A stretch of DNA of 34,050 nt, from positions 1 through 34,050 of the forward strand of contig JACTMO010000043.1 of the NCBI GenBank assembly GCA_014584605.1, written 5' to 3'. Source of the stretch: Bacteroidota bacterium. Lineage in GTDB: Bacteria; Bacteroidota; Bacteroidia; Flavobacteriales_F; PHOS-HE28. The position numbers and the translations under genes were made by a program. The notes beneath the pieces were generated by a model. That model was not told the origin of the DNA. It was given only the letters and a program-made list of their open reading frames with translations, and did not search any database. Shown here in pieces: positions 25,559-34,050 of the stretch. Every line of letters starts with the position of its first letter. The stretch's first letter is position 1.

Positions 25559-28500
25559 ATGATGACCCGCTCGCTTCGCGTCCTGATCCTTGCGCTGCAC
25601 GCCTTCGCCCTTGCCCCCTCCTTCGCCCAGGAGGACACTGTGCGCGTGCAGACCCTCACCTACGACAGCATCACCACGCGCCGCGGATACTGGGTGTTCC
25701 CGGACACCACGCACAGCTATCGCAAGGTGCTGATGCATCACACGCTGAAGTGCGACCCCCAGACCACGCAGGACCAATACAACTGCGGGGAATGGGATTA
25801 CCTGACCTACAACATCATCCACGAGCATACGGGGATGCTGGACAGCACCGCACTGCAACATCCGTGGTTCAAGGTGGGCGCCGCCTCCCCGGCCAGTGTG
25901 GAGCGTGCCGCAATGCCCAGCTTCGACATCCGGCAGATCGCCGCCGCACGCCGCACGGTGACGGGCACCCTGACCGAGACCATCCACCCGTTGGGCGACG
26001 GCAGCGCCTGGGACGCCGGGCTGCTTCAGGCCGTGCAGGGCGCCAGCCGCACGCAGGCCCTCTACCTCGCCGCAGAGCTCAGCGCCGCCGGCCTTCAGCC
26101 CGGGGCCATCGAGCAATTGCGCTTCACCACGGACGGGCAGGGCAACGGCGCCTACGGACGCTTCACCATCCGCATGAAGCACACCCTGGCGACGACCGCC
26201 GGAGCAGCGTTCGACGAGACCGGGTTGATGACGGTCCATGAGGTGGCGCCGCCCACCCTGGGCACCACCGCCGGCGAACAGGTGTTCGTGCTGGAACCGC
26301 CGTTCATCTGGGACGGCAGCTCGAACATCCTGGTGGACATGGCCGCAGCACGCTCGGTCGGTACGGCCACCGCACAGGTGCTGGGCAGTACCATGCCGGG
26401 CATGGCGGTTCAGGCCGCAGGTCTCGATGGCCACCTGGTGCTGCGCGACGACCTGATCGGGGTGGACCCCGCACCGCTCGCCAACGTGGGCCCGGCGATC
26501 ACCATCCTGTTCCGCGCGTGGGGCGACAGCATCATCCCGCTGAACACCACGGCGTTGGAGGCGGTGGACGCCGCGGGGCGCCGCGTGCTGAACGTACACC
26601 TGCCCTGGAGCAACGGGCGTGTGTACTGGGATGCCGGACAGGACGGCACCGGCTTCGACCGCATCGACAAGGCGGCCACCACGCCCAATGTGGAGGGCCA
26701 ATGGAACCACTGGGCCTTTGTGAAGAACGCGTCGACCGGCAGCATGAAGATCTACCTCAACGGCGTGCTGTGGCACAGCGGCACGGGCAAAACACGCCCC
26801 ATCGCCGGCATCACCGCCTTCCGACTGGCCAGCGGCGCCAATGGCGAATTCCCCTACCCTGGCGCGATGGACGAGATCAACGTGTTCGACGCCGAGGTGG
26901 ACGCCGCCACCATCGCCGCCTGGGCCGACCGCACGGTGGATGCCACGCACCCCAACGCCGCCGACCTGCTCTACAGTTTCCACGGCGACGAGCTGCCGGG
27001 GGAGCACATGCTGGTGAACGCCGCCGACCCCGCGCACAACGCCTGGCCCTTGGGCACCCCGCGCCGCGCCTACCGCGATGCGCCCGAGCTCCACCACACC
27101 GCGCAGCCCATCGCCACACGCGCCGACCTCACCTTCGTGCAGGGCAGCTACACCACTGTCACGGACACGGTGCTGCTGGAGCGCCCCGAGCCGCGCGAAC
27201 TGCTCACGCAGGAGTACTTCCAGGTGAACGGCAACACCGCGGTGCCCCTGGATACGGTGTTCAGCTGGCTCGGCGGCCACATCCGCACCTATGCGCCCGA
27301 TGGCTCGGTGCTCGACTCGGCCCTGGTGCCCTCCACCCTCGACCTCAACGACACGCTGGACTACTATGGGGTCCCCTTCGAGGTGGTGAACGACTGGGAG
27401 ATCGGGCGCTACATCACGCCTTACGGCATCGGGCTGTCACTGGGGCCCCAGGGCTTCCGTTGGACCTTCGACGTCACCGACTACCAGTGGCTGCTGCACG
27501 ACAGCGTGGAGCTGAGCGCCGGCAACCAGCAGGAGCTCATCGACCTGGAGTTCGAGCTGATCGAAGGCACCCCACCCCGCACCGTGGTGGCCCACCAGCG
27601 CCCCTGGGGCGGCCTCACCAGCCGCAGCTACGCCGACCTCAGCAACGACGTGGCCCTGCCACCGGTGACCGTGCAGCTGAGCCCCGCCGCCAGCCAGTGG
27701 AGCCTGCGCACCCGCCTCACCGGCCACGGCCACAACAGCAACAACGGCCAGTATCCGCACTGCTGCGAGTGGAAAGACAACACGCACTACCTCTACCTCA
27801 ACGGCGCCGAGCAGGACGCGTGGCACATCTGGCAGACGAACGACTGCGCGCTGAATCCCGTGTACCCGCAGGGCGGCACCTGGCTCGGCAGCCGCGAGGG
27901 CTGGTGCCCGGGCGACCTGGTGAAGGACCATGAGGTGCAGCTGCCCGGCCTGTCGCCCGGTGGCACCGCCACGCTGGACTACCGCATCACCCCGGTGCCC
28001 GCCAACAACCAGGGCATGGGCGGCGGCAACTACGTGATCAACATGGACCTGCTGGAGTTCGGCGCACCCGCTCATGCGCTCGATGCCGAGATCGTGGAGG
28101 TGCAGCGCCCCAGCACCACGGACATGCACCGCCGCAACAACCCGCTGTGCCACGACCCGCTGGTGGTGCTGCGCAACGCGGGTGCCCAGGACCTCACGAG
28201 CGTCACCTTCACCTACGGCGTGGAGGGCGGGACCCCGATGAGCTGGACCTGGACCGGCCTGCTGAAGCACATGGAGCGCACCGAGGTGGTGCTGCCGGTG
28301 GATGGCGCGGGCTTCTGGGTGGGCACCGACCCGCCGGTCTTCACCGTGAGCGTGAGCGCGCCCAACGGCGGGGCCGATGCCAACCCGGTGAACGACAGCT
28401 ACCGCACCGCCTTCGCGCTGCCGGCCGTGTATCCGGAGACCATCGTGGTGAACTACAAGACCAACAACTTCCCCGGCGAGAACAGCCTCAGCATCCGCGA

Positions 28501-29023
28501 CGTGTACGGCAGCACCATCTTCGAACGCACGAACCACGCGGCCAACACCACCTACTCCGACACGCTGACGCTCTTCGCCGGCTGCTACACGGTGGAGTTC
28601 CTCGACACCGGCAACGACGGCCTCAGCTACTGGGCCGATCCGGGTGCCGGCAACGGCTACTTCCGCCTTCGCCGCACCACGGGCAGCATCCTCAAGAGCT
28701 TCGACCCCGAGTTCGGCCGCAGCATCAAGTGGTCGTTCACCAGCGGTGCGCTCGTGGGCGTGGAGGAGCTGGTGCCCGCCGCTGCGCTGGAGGCCTGGCC
28801 CAACCCCACCAACGGCCTGCTGACCATGGGCGTGGAGGGGATCCTGGGCGATGCGCTGGTGGAAGTGCTGGACATGCGCGGGGCCGTGGTGATGCGGCAG
28901 CAGCGTGCGCTGCACGGCGGCGACCGCCTCTCGCTCGACCTGTCCGGCATGGCCGACGGCCTCTACGAGGTGCGCGTCACCGGTCCCGAGCGCCGGGCCC
29001 AGGCGCGCGTGGTGAAGCAGTGA
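25559..29023 (+). CDS. Giant PNGase F-like T9SS protein with inserted domains
   Basis: The 1154-residue protein starts with a signal peptide (MTRSLRVLILALHAFALAPSFA). The PNGase F N-terminal jelly roll begins at residues about 55-85, with Asp80 in CGEWDYL matching catalytic Asp60. It resumes only at residue 613 (WEIGRYITPYG) and continues to the second jelly roll, with TGHG, Glu737 in CCEWK (matching Glu206) and WCPG (about 781). Between them lie a Bacteroidota surface beta-sandwich (about 130-300; SRTQALYLAAELSAAGL...PFIWDGSSNILVD), a LamG-like lectin fold (about 321-461; WNHWAFVKNASTGSMKIYLNG) and a linker. A CARDB-like module, a second beta domain and a type A T9SS sorting domain (AWPNPTNGLL) finish it. 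The Glu118 equivalent is not evident. The inserted lectin-like domain could target glycans; activity is unproven. Confidence 0.85.
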   Translation: MMTRSLRVLILALHAFALAPSFAQEDTVRVQTLTYDSITTRRGYWVFPDTTHSYRKVLMHHTLKCDPQTTQDQYNCGEWDYLTYNIIHEHTGMLDSTALQHPWFKVGAASPASVERAAMPSFDIRQIAAARRTVTGTLTETIHPLGDGSAWDAGLLQAVQGASRTQALYLAAELSAAGLQPGAIEQLRFTTDGQGNGAYGRFTIRMKHTLATTAGAAFDETGLMTVHEVAPPTLGTTAGEQVFVLEPPFIWDGSSNILVDMAAARSVGTATAQVLGSTMPGMAVQAAGLDGHLVLRDDLIGVDPAPLANVGPAITILFRAWGDSIIPLNTTALEAVDAAGRRVLNVHLPWSNGRVYWDAGQDGTGFDRIDKAATTPNVEGQWNHWAFVKNASTGSMKIYLNGVLWHSGTGKTRPIAGITAFRLASGANGEFPYPGAMDEINVFDAEVDAATIAAWADRTVDATHPNAADLLYSFHGDELPGEHMLVNAADPAHNAWPLGTPRRAYRDAPELHHTAQPIATRADLTFVQGSYTTVTDTVLLERPEPRELLTQEYFQVNGNTAVPLDTVFSWLGGHIRTYAPDGSVLDSALVPSTLDLNDTLDYYGVPFEVVNDWEIGRYITPYGIGLSLGPQGFRWTFDVTDYQWLLHDSVELSAGNQQELIDLEFELIEGTPPRTVVAHQRPWGGLTSRSYADLSNDVALPPVTVQLSPAASQWSLRTRLTGHGHNSNNGQYPHCCEWKDNTHYLYLNGAEQDAWHIWQTNDCALNPVYPQGGTWLGSREGWCPGDLVKDHEVQLPGLSPGGTATLDYRITPVPANNQGMGGGNYVINMDLLEFGAPAHALDAEIVEVQRPSTTDMHRRNNPLCHDPLVVLRNAGAQDLTSVTFTYGVEGGTPMSWTWTGLLKHMERTEVVLPVDGAGFWVGTDPPVFTVSVSAPNGGADANPVNDSYRTAFALPAVYPETIVVNYKTNNFPGENSLSIRDVYGSTIFERTNHAANTTYSDTLTLFAGCYTVEFLDTGNDGLSYWADPGAGNGYFRLRRTTGSILKSFDPEFGRSIKWSFTSGALVGVEELVPAAALEAWPNPTNGLLTMGVEGILGDALVEVLDMRGAVVMRQQRALHGGDRLSLDLSGMADGLYEVRVTGPERRAQARVVKQ

Positions 29024-29176
29024 TCAGCACTTGCCCGGTCCCCGCGAGGCCATGTGCACATCGAGGAACTCGGCCCCGCTGATGCCGGCCTGACCCAGGA
29101 GCCTGCGCAGGTAGGCGGAGGCGCGGCGCCGATCGAAGGTGCTGCGACGATCCCGGTGCGGCCGACCGCCGTGCAT
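29024..29176 (-). CDS. Candidate 50-residue basic ORF or gene remnant
   Basis: The frame ends in a TGA that abuts the stop of the plus-strand gene (TGATCA, 29021-29026), as at rarA. It encodes a basic peptide with DRRSTFDRRRASAYLRRLLG and ends VHMASRGPGKC. Most third codon positions are G or C, as in real genes here, but random GC-rich frames can show this too. There is no promoter box before the ATG and no family is recognised. It may be a small gene, the tail of a lost gene, or noncoding. Confidence 0.25.
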   Translation of the reverse strand: MHGGRPHRDRRSTFDRRRASAYLRRLLGQAGISGAEFLDVHMASRGPGKC

Positions 29177-29219
29177 GGCACCGGTGATCGACCCTGCTCC
29201 ACCCTTCCTTCGCGCAAGG

Positions 29220-30657
29220 CTACGGCGAAGACAGCACCAACTTCGTCCCAGCGAGCCACCGTGCTCCATCGCGCAGATGCACGAAATAAAGGCCGGCCGG
29301 ATAGCGCGAGAGCTCCAGCGAATGCATGGTCGCGGTGGCCGGCACCGCCTCCTCATGGACCAAGTTCCCTTCCGCGCTGACCAAGGCCAGACGTAGGTTC
29401 TTTCTTTCCAGGCCTTGCGGCAGGGCAATGTGCACCGTGGCCTGGTCGCGGGCCGGGTTCGGGTACACCTCCAAGACATCGCCCAGGTCGGTCATTTGCT
29501 CCTCCAATCCATCGAACACCTGGCAGCCGGGCACCAAACATCCGAAACTGTCCACCTTTACCAGCCAGGCATCCTGGCTCACCAGCAGGCTGTCGAAGGC
29601 CGTGCCCGCCATGATGTAGCCCCCGTCCAGCGTGCGCTTCACATCGTAGAAATAATGATCCACCTGGGTGTTGGTGTGGTAGGTGCGCTCCCAGCGTTTC
29701 GTGCCTGAGGCATCCACATGCATGAGCATGCCGATCACATTGGTGTTATCGTCATACCGCCCTCCCGACATGGTGTAGCCATCCTGCGTGCGGATCGGGA
29801 TGGCGAAGAACACCCCCCATTCATCAGGGTCGTACGTCTCGTTCCAGATCACGGCTCCGGTCTTGTCCAGTCGATAAAGACATGGATGCAGAAAGTCAAG
29901 TTCCAACTCGCGCCTTGCACCCGCCAGGAGGTACCCGCTATCCGGCAGTTGCACGATGAAGCCCGCGTTGTCGATCCACGCACTGCCGTACCACTGGTGC
30001 CATTGCTGGTGGCCTGCGCTATCCGTCTTCACCACGTACATGTTCACGTGGTCGTTGTTGAAGTACTTGAACCCGCTGAGCACGTATCCCCCGTCCAAGG
30101 TGCGCTGGCCACATCGTATCCCCGTTCGCGTCCGTGCGGATCAGGCGCATGTCATACCAATTGCCCGACCGAACAGTGCCGAACAAGGCGAATCCACTAT
30201 CAGGGAGTACGCCAATGCAATTCACATTGTCGAACTCTGGCACACCATAACGCTTTCGCCATAGGGTGTCGCCAGCCGGGGAATAGAGTGTCAGACAACC
30301 ATCAGGTTCAGCACCTATTTCGGCAATGGTACCACCAAGGGCAAGATTCCCGCTTCCTAGTCGGTGAAGGGATCCACTGGCCCCTCCGAACAAATAGACC
30401 ATCGGCTCGTCAAGCATGGCACCATCCAGCTCCACTCCATCCGCATCAAGTAATCTGGTCGCATGTCCGCTGCCGTTGCCGATGTCCTGATAATTCGAAA
30501 CGATGACATACTGGTTACCACTGAGGCATACACTTCCTATTTGGTTTGGAAGCTGACCATCATCGTATGTTCGATTCCAGCGCTCCTGGCCATGCCCCGC
30601 GACTGTCAAGGCCATGATCAGTGAGGTCACCAACAGCCTTGTTCGGACCGCTTTCAT
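29220..30657 (-). pseudogene. T9SS beta-propeller-like protein gene broken by deletion
   Basis: The frame from ATG 30657 gives a signal peptide (MKAVRTRLLVTSLIMALTVAGHG) and repeats of the type W...Y...DSGF...G...D..GD. At 30105-30109 the frame is lost; the matching repeats continue in another frame (RTLDGGYVLSG) through to a type A T9SS sorting domain (VYPNPARDQ) ending at 29220. In intact repeats 19-21 residues separate the Trp from the D(G/S)GY motif; at the break only about five codons remain, so about 47-50 bases were deleted. The start overlaps the upstream gene's stop (ATGA), so this was the second gene of an operon. As read, the product would lack its sorting domain. An assembly error is possible. 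Confidence 0.75.
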
Positions 30658-33600
30658 TGTACAAGGAATCGAACTTGTTCCGCGTGTTGGGCCGTATGCA
30701 CAACAGCCATGTATAGTCCAGCAGGGAACCGGGTAAGTTCAAATTCCAAACGATGGCTATGCTGTCTCCAAGCCACTGCCAAGCGGTTACCGCGCGCGTC
30801 GTATAGGTGCACGTCTATCGTAGTTCCTTCATCCCAGCAGCCCTCGAGGAAGACCCGCTCGTCCGCCGGGTTGGGATAGCAGCGTGTGGTGCATGCCGAG
30901 CTGCTCCCGGACGGCCTCAATATCTTTTCCGGCAGCGTATCGTTCCTCAGCCAGGGTACCCGCTTGTACGGTGTGCGATAGGCGAGCGACAGCAGCGCCT
31001 GTGCGCTCGGACTGCCATAGGGGTTCTCTTCCACCATGGCCTCCAGTAGCGCGTGCTGCGTCGGGGTCATGTTCTCCGGTGATACCTGGGCGTTCAGCAA
31101 GCTCAGCTGCAGCTGGACAAGGGTGGTGTGCGCGCTGGGCGTACCACCTCCTTGGGCGATGATGAGGTCGATGATGGAATCGGCCTCGGCGTACATCGCC
31201 TTGCTCATGTAGAAATACAGGTTCCAGTGCAGTTCGGTCTGCTGCGTGTTCCGGCGCACAAGGGCCAACACGCTGTCCATGTTCTCCTCCTCCAGGTAGT
31301 ATCGGAGTTGGGCGTTGTGGTACTGCTGCTGCTTCGCTTTCAGCGCCGCATGTTTGCGCAATAGGCTGTCCAGGCCCAAGCTGTCCGTCGCCTCGCTCAA
31401 CAGATCCTCAAGGACCAGTAGTTTCGATTGTAGACTTCCCAGTACAACTTCCGCACAGGGCGGATCACAATCGAGGGTGGATTCACATACGCGATCACCT
31501 AGAAAGGGCGAGCATGGTTGAAATAGTGCTCCTTGTGCTTCAGTGCATGATGGGGCAGGTAACCGTCCACTTTGATCGGCATATCTGAACTGCCACGCAT
31601 CCGCATTAATGTCGAAGACCAAGTGGAATGGCTCTTGGTCGCACGTAGAAAAAGCATTTCCCGCTTGCTGATCAACAGTGAAGCAATTGCCTTGGTCCCT
31701 AAGGACGCCTGTGTAGGTCATGCCCGGGGTCCAGTTCCCCACCACCGCCATATCGAACCACCAGTTCTGGCCGCCATCCTGCATGTCGTTGCATTCCACC
31801 ATGAGGCCATAGCCATGGGTGTTGGGGTCGTTCAGGTCATAGGCGCCCTTGTTGTCCCCCTCCATTTGGATGCCGAAGGTGCATCCGGTCACCCGGTTCA
31901 AGAAAATGTTCGCGCTGCTCTGCTCAAAGAGGGCATCGGTGTACATGTCCGGTGTGTCCTGCCAGGTGAACATGCTCTCACTGGCCACGATGCCGAAGCT
32001 GTACTGCTTGTAGAGCAGGTGCTGTTGGGTCTCGCTGCCGGTGACCGTGTTCTCCTCCACGTGATAGTTGGTGCTGCCGATCAGGTAGATGCCCACCGGG
32101 TTGTTGTAGCCCCGGTGTACATCGTCATCCGCATAAGGCCAAGCTGCCGAGATGGGCACCTGGATCTCGTTGCGCGTGACCTCGGCCAGCAGGGTGCCTT
32201 GAAGTACGACACTGTGCACACAATCCGTGAACGTGTTGTTGCGCACACGCACCCCTTTGAAGTAAGGGAAGTTGGCCACCCAGACCCCTTCAGTGAGGCC
32301 GTTGAACGAACAGGACGAGGGAGTGACGTCCGAATCGAAGGCCATGATGCCTGTGCCACGCAGGTGCGGGGGGAAGGTATGGCCCGGCACGGCCGTGGTG
32401 AAATCGTTGCCGTTCAGGAACGGGTTCTTGATGCCCCATAAGCGGATATGCTCCAAGGCTGCGCGGCGATGAATGCCATCGCCGTAGGTGGGGTCCAGCA
32501 AGAAGTCCGTCGTCTCGAATTCGTTCAGGAAGATCGCCGAACGATTGGATTTCTCAATACCGCCCACCATGTTCTGGGTGGGCCACATCTCGATGCCCAT
32601 GTGGTTGTTCCGGAAGGTGCTGTAGCGAACACGGACCAGACCCCCATTGTGGTCAAAATGACCTGGTCGGTAGACCTTGATGGCGGTCCGGGCGTTCTCG
32701 AAAAGGCAATCGTACGCGTAGAACTCGCCCTGGTCCGGATTACCTCCTGTGGGCTCTTGAGAAGCGTTCGTGGTGCCCCACACTTCGATTCCCTGCCACA
32801 TCAGCTCGCACGCATTGGTGAACGTGGCCTCGGTGGCATCCAATACGGCACCGCGTTCCACGATCACCTTGCCGTTGGGGCCGAATTCCAGAACGACCCC
32901 GGGCGAGATGTCGACGGTCTGCCCGGATGCGATCCGCAGCGTTCCTCCGATCAAGAGATGACCATCGTTGTTCGCGTCGTTGGGCAGGGTCGTGGTGGTC
33001 CAATGTCCTCCGTTCGTCACGGTCATGTCCATCACCTCATACGTATCGGCGATGTAACACTCGCCTGGGCACAACCTCAGGTCGCCGGGGACCGAGAGCT
33101 CCACTTTGCTCATGGTCTCGTTCTCCCACTCGAACGAGAAGTTCCCATTGATCGCACCGGGGTAGTAGCGCACGGTCGCGCCGTCCTCGACATAAATGGT
33201 CGCATCCATGATGGTGACGCAAGGTTCGATCTCCAAGGTGCTACCGTCCCGCACGTAGTAGATCGAGGGGTGATCATAGCCCGGCAGGTCAGGCAGTGTG
33301 CTTTCAATGGGTGCAAGTAAGGGATGTGGATAGAGACCATCCGGGTCCGCGCTCTGCACGGAGGCTGCTGAAGGATGCACCCCGTGCACTGTTCTGAACG
33401 TGTAACCTGAAGGGAAAATGAGCTTTCGACCTGGATAGTTGGGGTCTATGTCTATCGCGACCTCGCTCGGGTTGTAGATGATCATCTCGGCCGCATTGAT
33501 CAGCCGCAGGTCAATCGGCTTGTCGATGATGTACTGATGTGCGACGTCCCAAGCGAGCGATCCTTGGAAGATCTCCTGCTGGACATCACTCTGGTCCTTG

Positions 33601-33920
33601 TAGTAGCCGGCGTAGGCCTCCCCATCGATGCTAAGCAATGGCGCTTCCAGCAGCGCGAAAGGCGGCGGGTGAAGCATGTTCGGATAGTTCGGGTCCGGGT
33701 AGGGCGTATTGTCCGGGTCGGACGGATATAGGATGTCCTCTAGGCCCGGGGGGACGTAGGGATCTGGAAAGTAGTTGGCAGTCCCGTTGGGATACCAACT
33801 GCTGTTGTCCGTCTCATCATACGTATGGCCATTGGGGTCGGTGAGTAGTACAGGACGGAAGATCACATCCCAGTTCGGTGCATAGCCTGAACCGAAGGCG
33901 GTGAACGGATAGTGCCGCAT
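30654..33920 (-). CDS. T9SS beta-helix surface protein, 5' end uncertain
   Basis: From ATG 33920 the frame gives 1088 residues. The central region (about 330-760) is a right-handed parallel beta helix (IEVWGTTNAS, TFRNNHMGIEMW, VRNNTFTDCVHSVVLQG, YHVEENTVTG). Then come cysteine-rich segments, a helical coiled-coil-like stretch (about 840-960; LLSEATDSLGLDSLLRKHAALKAKQQQ) and a type A T9SS sorting domain (CYPNPADERVFLEG). No signal peptide follows the ATG, which a T9SS cargo needs. The frame stays open upstream to 34022 without another ATG, so the true start is probably missing, frameshifted or outside the window. GC is lower than in the left half (30 of 60 bases at 31561-31620). The downstream gene overlaps by 4 bases. 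Confidence 0.75.
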   Translation of the reverse strand: MRHYPFTAFGSGYAPNWDVIFRPVLLTDPNGHTYDETDNSSWYPNGTANYFPDPYVPPGLEDILYPSDPDNTPYPDPNYPNMLHPPPFALLEAPLLSIDGEAYAGYYKDQSDVQQEIFQGSLAWDVAHQYIIDKPIDLRLINAAEMIIYNPSEVAIDIDPNYPGRKLIFPSGYTFRTVHGVHPSAASVQSADPDGLYPHPLLAPIESTLPDLPGYDHPSIYYVRDGSTLEIEPCVTIMDATIYVEDGATVRYYPGAINGNFSFEWENETMSKVELSVPGDLRLCPGECYIADTYEVMDMTVTNGGHWTTTTLPNDANNDGHLLIGGTLRIASGQTVDISPGVVLEFGPNGKVIVERGAVLDATEATFTNACELMWQGIEVWGTTNASQEPTGGNPDQGEFYAYDCLFENARTAIKVYRPGHFDHNGGLVRVRYSTFRNNHMGIEMWPTQNMVGGIEKSNRSAIFLNEFETTDFLLDPTYGDGIHRRAALEHIRLWGIKNPFLNGNDFTTAVPGHTFPPHLRGTGIMAFDSDVTPSSCSFNGLTEGVWVANFPYFKGVRVRNNTFTDCVHSVVLQGTLLAEVTRNEIQVPISAAWPYADDDVHRGYNNPVGIYLIGSTNYHVEENTVTGSETQQHLLYKQYSFGIVASESMFTWQDTPDMYTDALFEQSSANIFLNRVTGCTFGIQMEGDNKGAYDLNDPNTHGYGLMVECNDMQDGGQNWWFDMAVVGNWTPGMTYTGVLRDQGNCFTVDQQAGNAFSTCDQEPFHLVFDINADAWQFRYADQSGRLPAPSCTEAQGALFQPCSPFLGDRVCESTLDCDPPCAEVVLGSLQSKLLVLEDLLSEATDSLGLDSLLRKHAALKAKQQQYHNAQLRYYLEEENMDSVLALVRRNTQQTELHWNLYFYMSKAMYAEADSIIDLIIAQGGGTPSAHTTLVQLQLSLLNAQVSPENMTPTQHALLEAMVEENPYGSPSAQALLSLAYRTPYKRVPWLRNDTLPEKILRPSGSSSACTTRCYPNPADERVFLEGCWDEGTTIDVHLYDARGNRLAVAWRQHSHRLEFELTRFPAGLYMAVVHTAQHAEQVRFLVQ

Positions 33921-34050
33921 CCGACCCCGGGTGTTATCGTAGACCCACGAGAGGGCACCTCTAACAACCTCACGGACGCCGCGCGGTTGTTGAGTTGAGG
34001 ACTCTGGGTGTTCATTTCCTGCCTATTTCGCTGGTCTCATGCGGTTTTGG
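33921..34050 (-). other. Upstream edge of the T9SS operon, unresolved
   Basis: In the frame of the beta-helix gene this stretch is open to a TAG at 34025-34023. In a second minus frame, a short reading frame coming from outside ends at 34012 (TGA), overlapping an ATG at 34015 by 4 bases, the same ATGA junction used inside this operon. That ATG frame ends after about 50 codons and gives no signal peptide. This could be the true start followed by a frameshift, or chance. No promoter box was seen. Confidence 0.3.

Noticed and set aside
25469..27280. A 603-codon minus-strand frame opposite the giant PNGase-like gene
   Set aside because: Low-complexity His/Gly/Val-rich shadow. The plus strand has a signal peptide and recognisable domains.
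30105..30109. Programmed ribosomal frameshifting at the break in the T9SS propeller-like gene
   Set aside because: No slippery heptamer with a following structure was seen, and about 17 codons are missing, which frameshifting cannot supply.

Overview
The window comes from a GC-rich member of the Bacteroidota, most likely a Flavobacteriales-like environmental lineage; this is inferred and no marker gene here fixes the taxon. The evidence is: many secreted proteins ending in type IX secretion (T9SS) sorting domains, promoter boxes resembling the Bacteroidota -7 element TAnnTTTG instead of sigma-70 boxes, almost no Shine-Dalgarno sequences, a BshC gene, and a Bacteroidota-type lipoprotein/DUF5723 pair. 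No rRNA, tRNA, CRISPR array, insertion sequence or replication origin was seen.

Layout. 1-1.73 kb: 3' part of a large repeat-rich T9SS adhesin, then a hairpin terminator. 1.8-7.6 kb: rarA, a convergent membrane protein, a lipoprotein overlapping a DUF5723 outer-membrane protein, then trmD and rplS with a clear terminator. 7.7-10.6 kb: a GlsB/YeaQ-type membrane protein, a secreted PNGase F-like protein, a RelE/ParE-type toxin-antitoxin pair of lower GC, and a 51-base remnant of a second PNGase-like 3' end. 10.6-12.1 kb: a secreted beta-helix protein. 12.3-16.0 kb: divergent cyanophycin synthetase (cphA) and cyanophycinase (cphB). 16.0-17.4 kb: DUF3817 and AI-2E-type membrane proteins. 17.4-20.7 kb (minus): guaA followed with a 4-base overlap by a LysM/periplasmic-binding-fold protein. 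21.0-23.9 kb: a T9SS adhesin. 23.9-25.5 kb (minus): bshC. 25.6-29.0 kb: a giant PNGase F-like T9SS protein with large inserted domains. 29.2-34.05 kb (minus): a lower-GC T9SS cargo operon with signs of decay.

How the genes fit together. Housekeeping genes (rarA, trmD, rplS, guaA, bshC) alternate with a surface and secretome layer of seven proteins with recognisable or probable T9SS C-termini. cphA and cphB give a self-contained make-and-degrade cycle for the nitrogen reserve polymer cyanophycin. The two PNGase F-like proteins may act on glycoproteins outside the cell.

The observations most worth checking are: (1) TAnnTTTG-like boxes ending only 3-7 bases before about ten start codons, which predicts widespread leaderless mRNAs; (2) a roughly 525-residue, multi-domain insertion inside the first PNGase F jelly roll of the 25.6-29.0 kb protein; (3) the toxin-antitoxin cassette lying between a PNGase-like gene and the remnant of a lost paralogue; and (4) a beta-propeller-like T9SS gene broken by a deletion that the spacing of its own repeats exposes.
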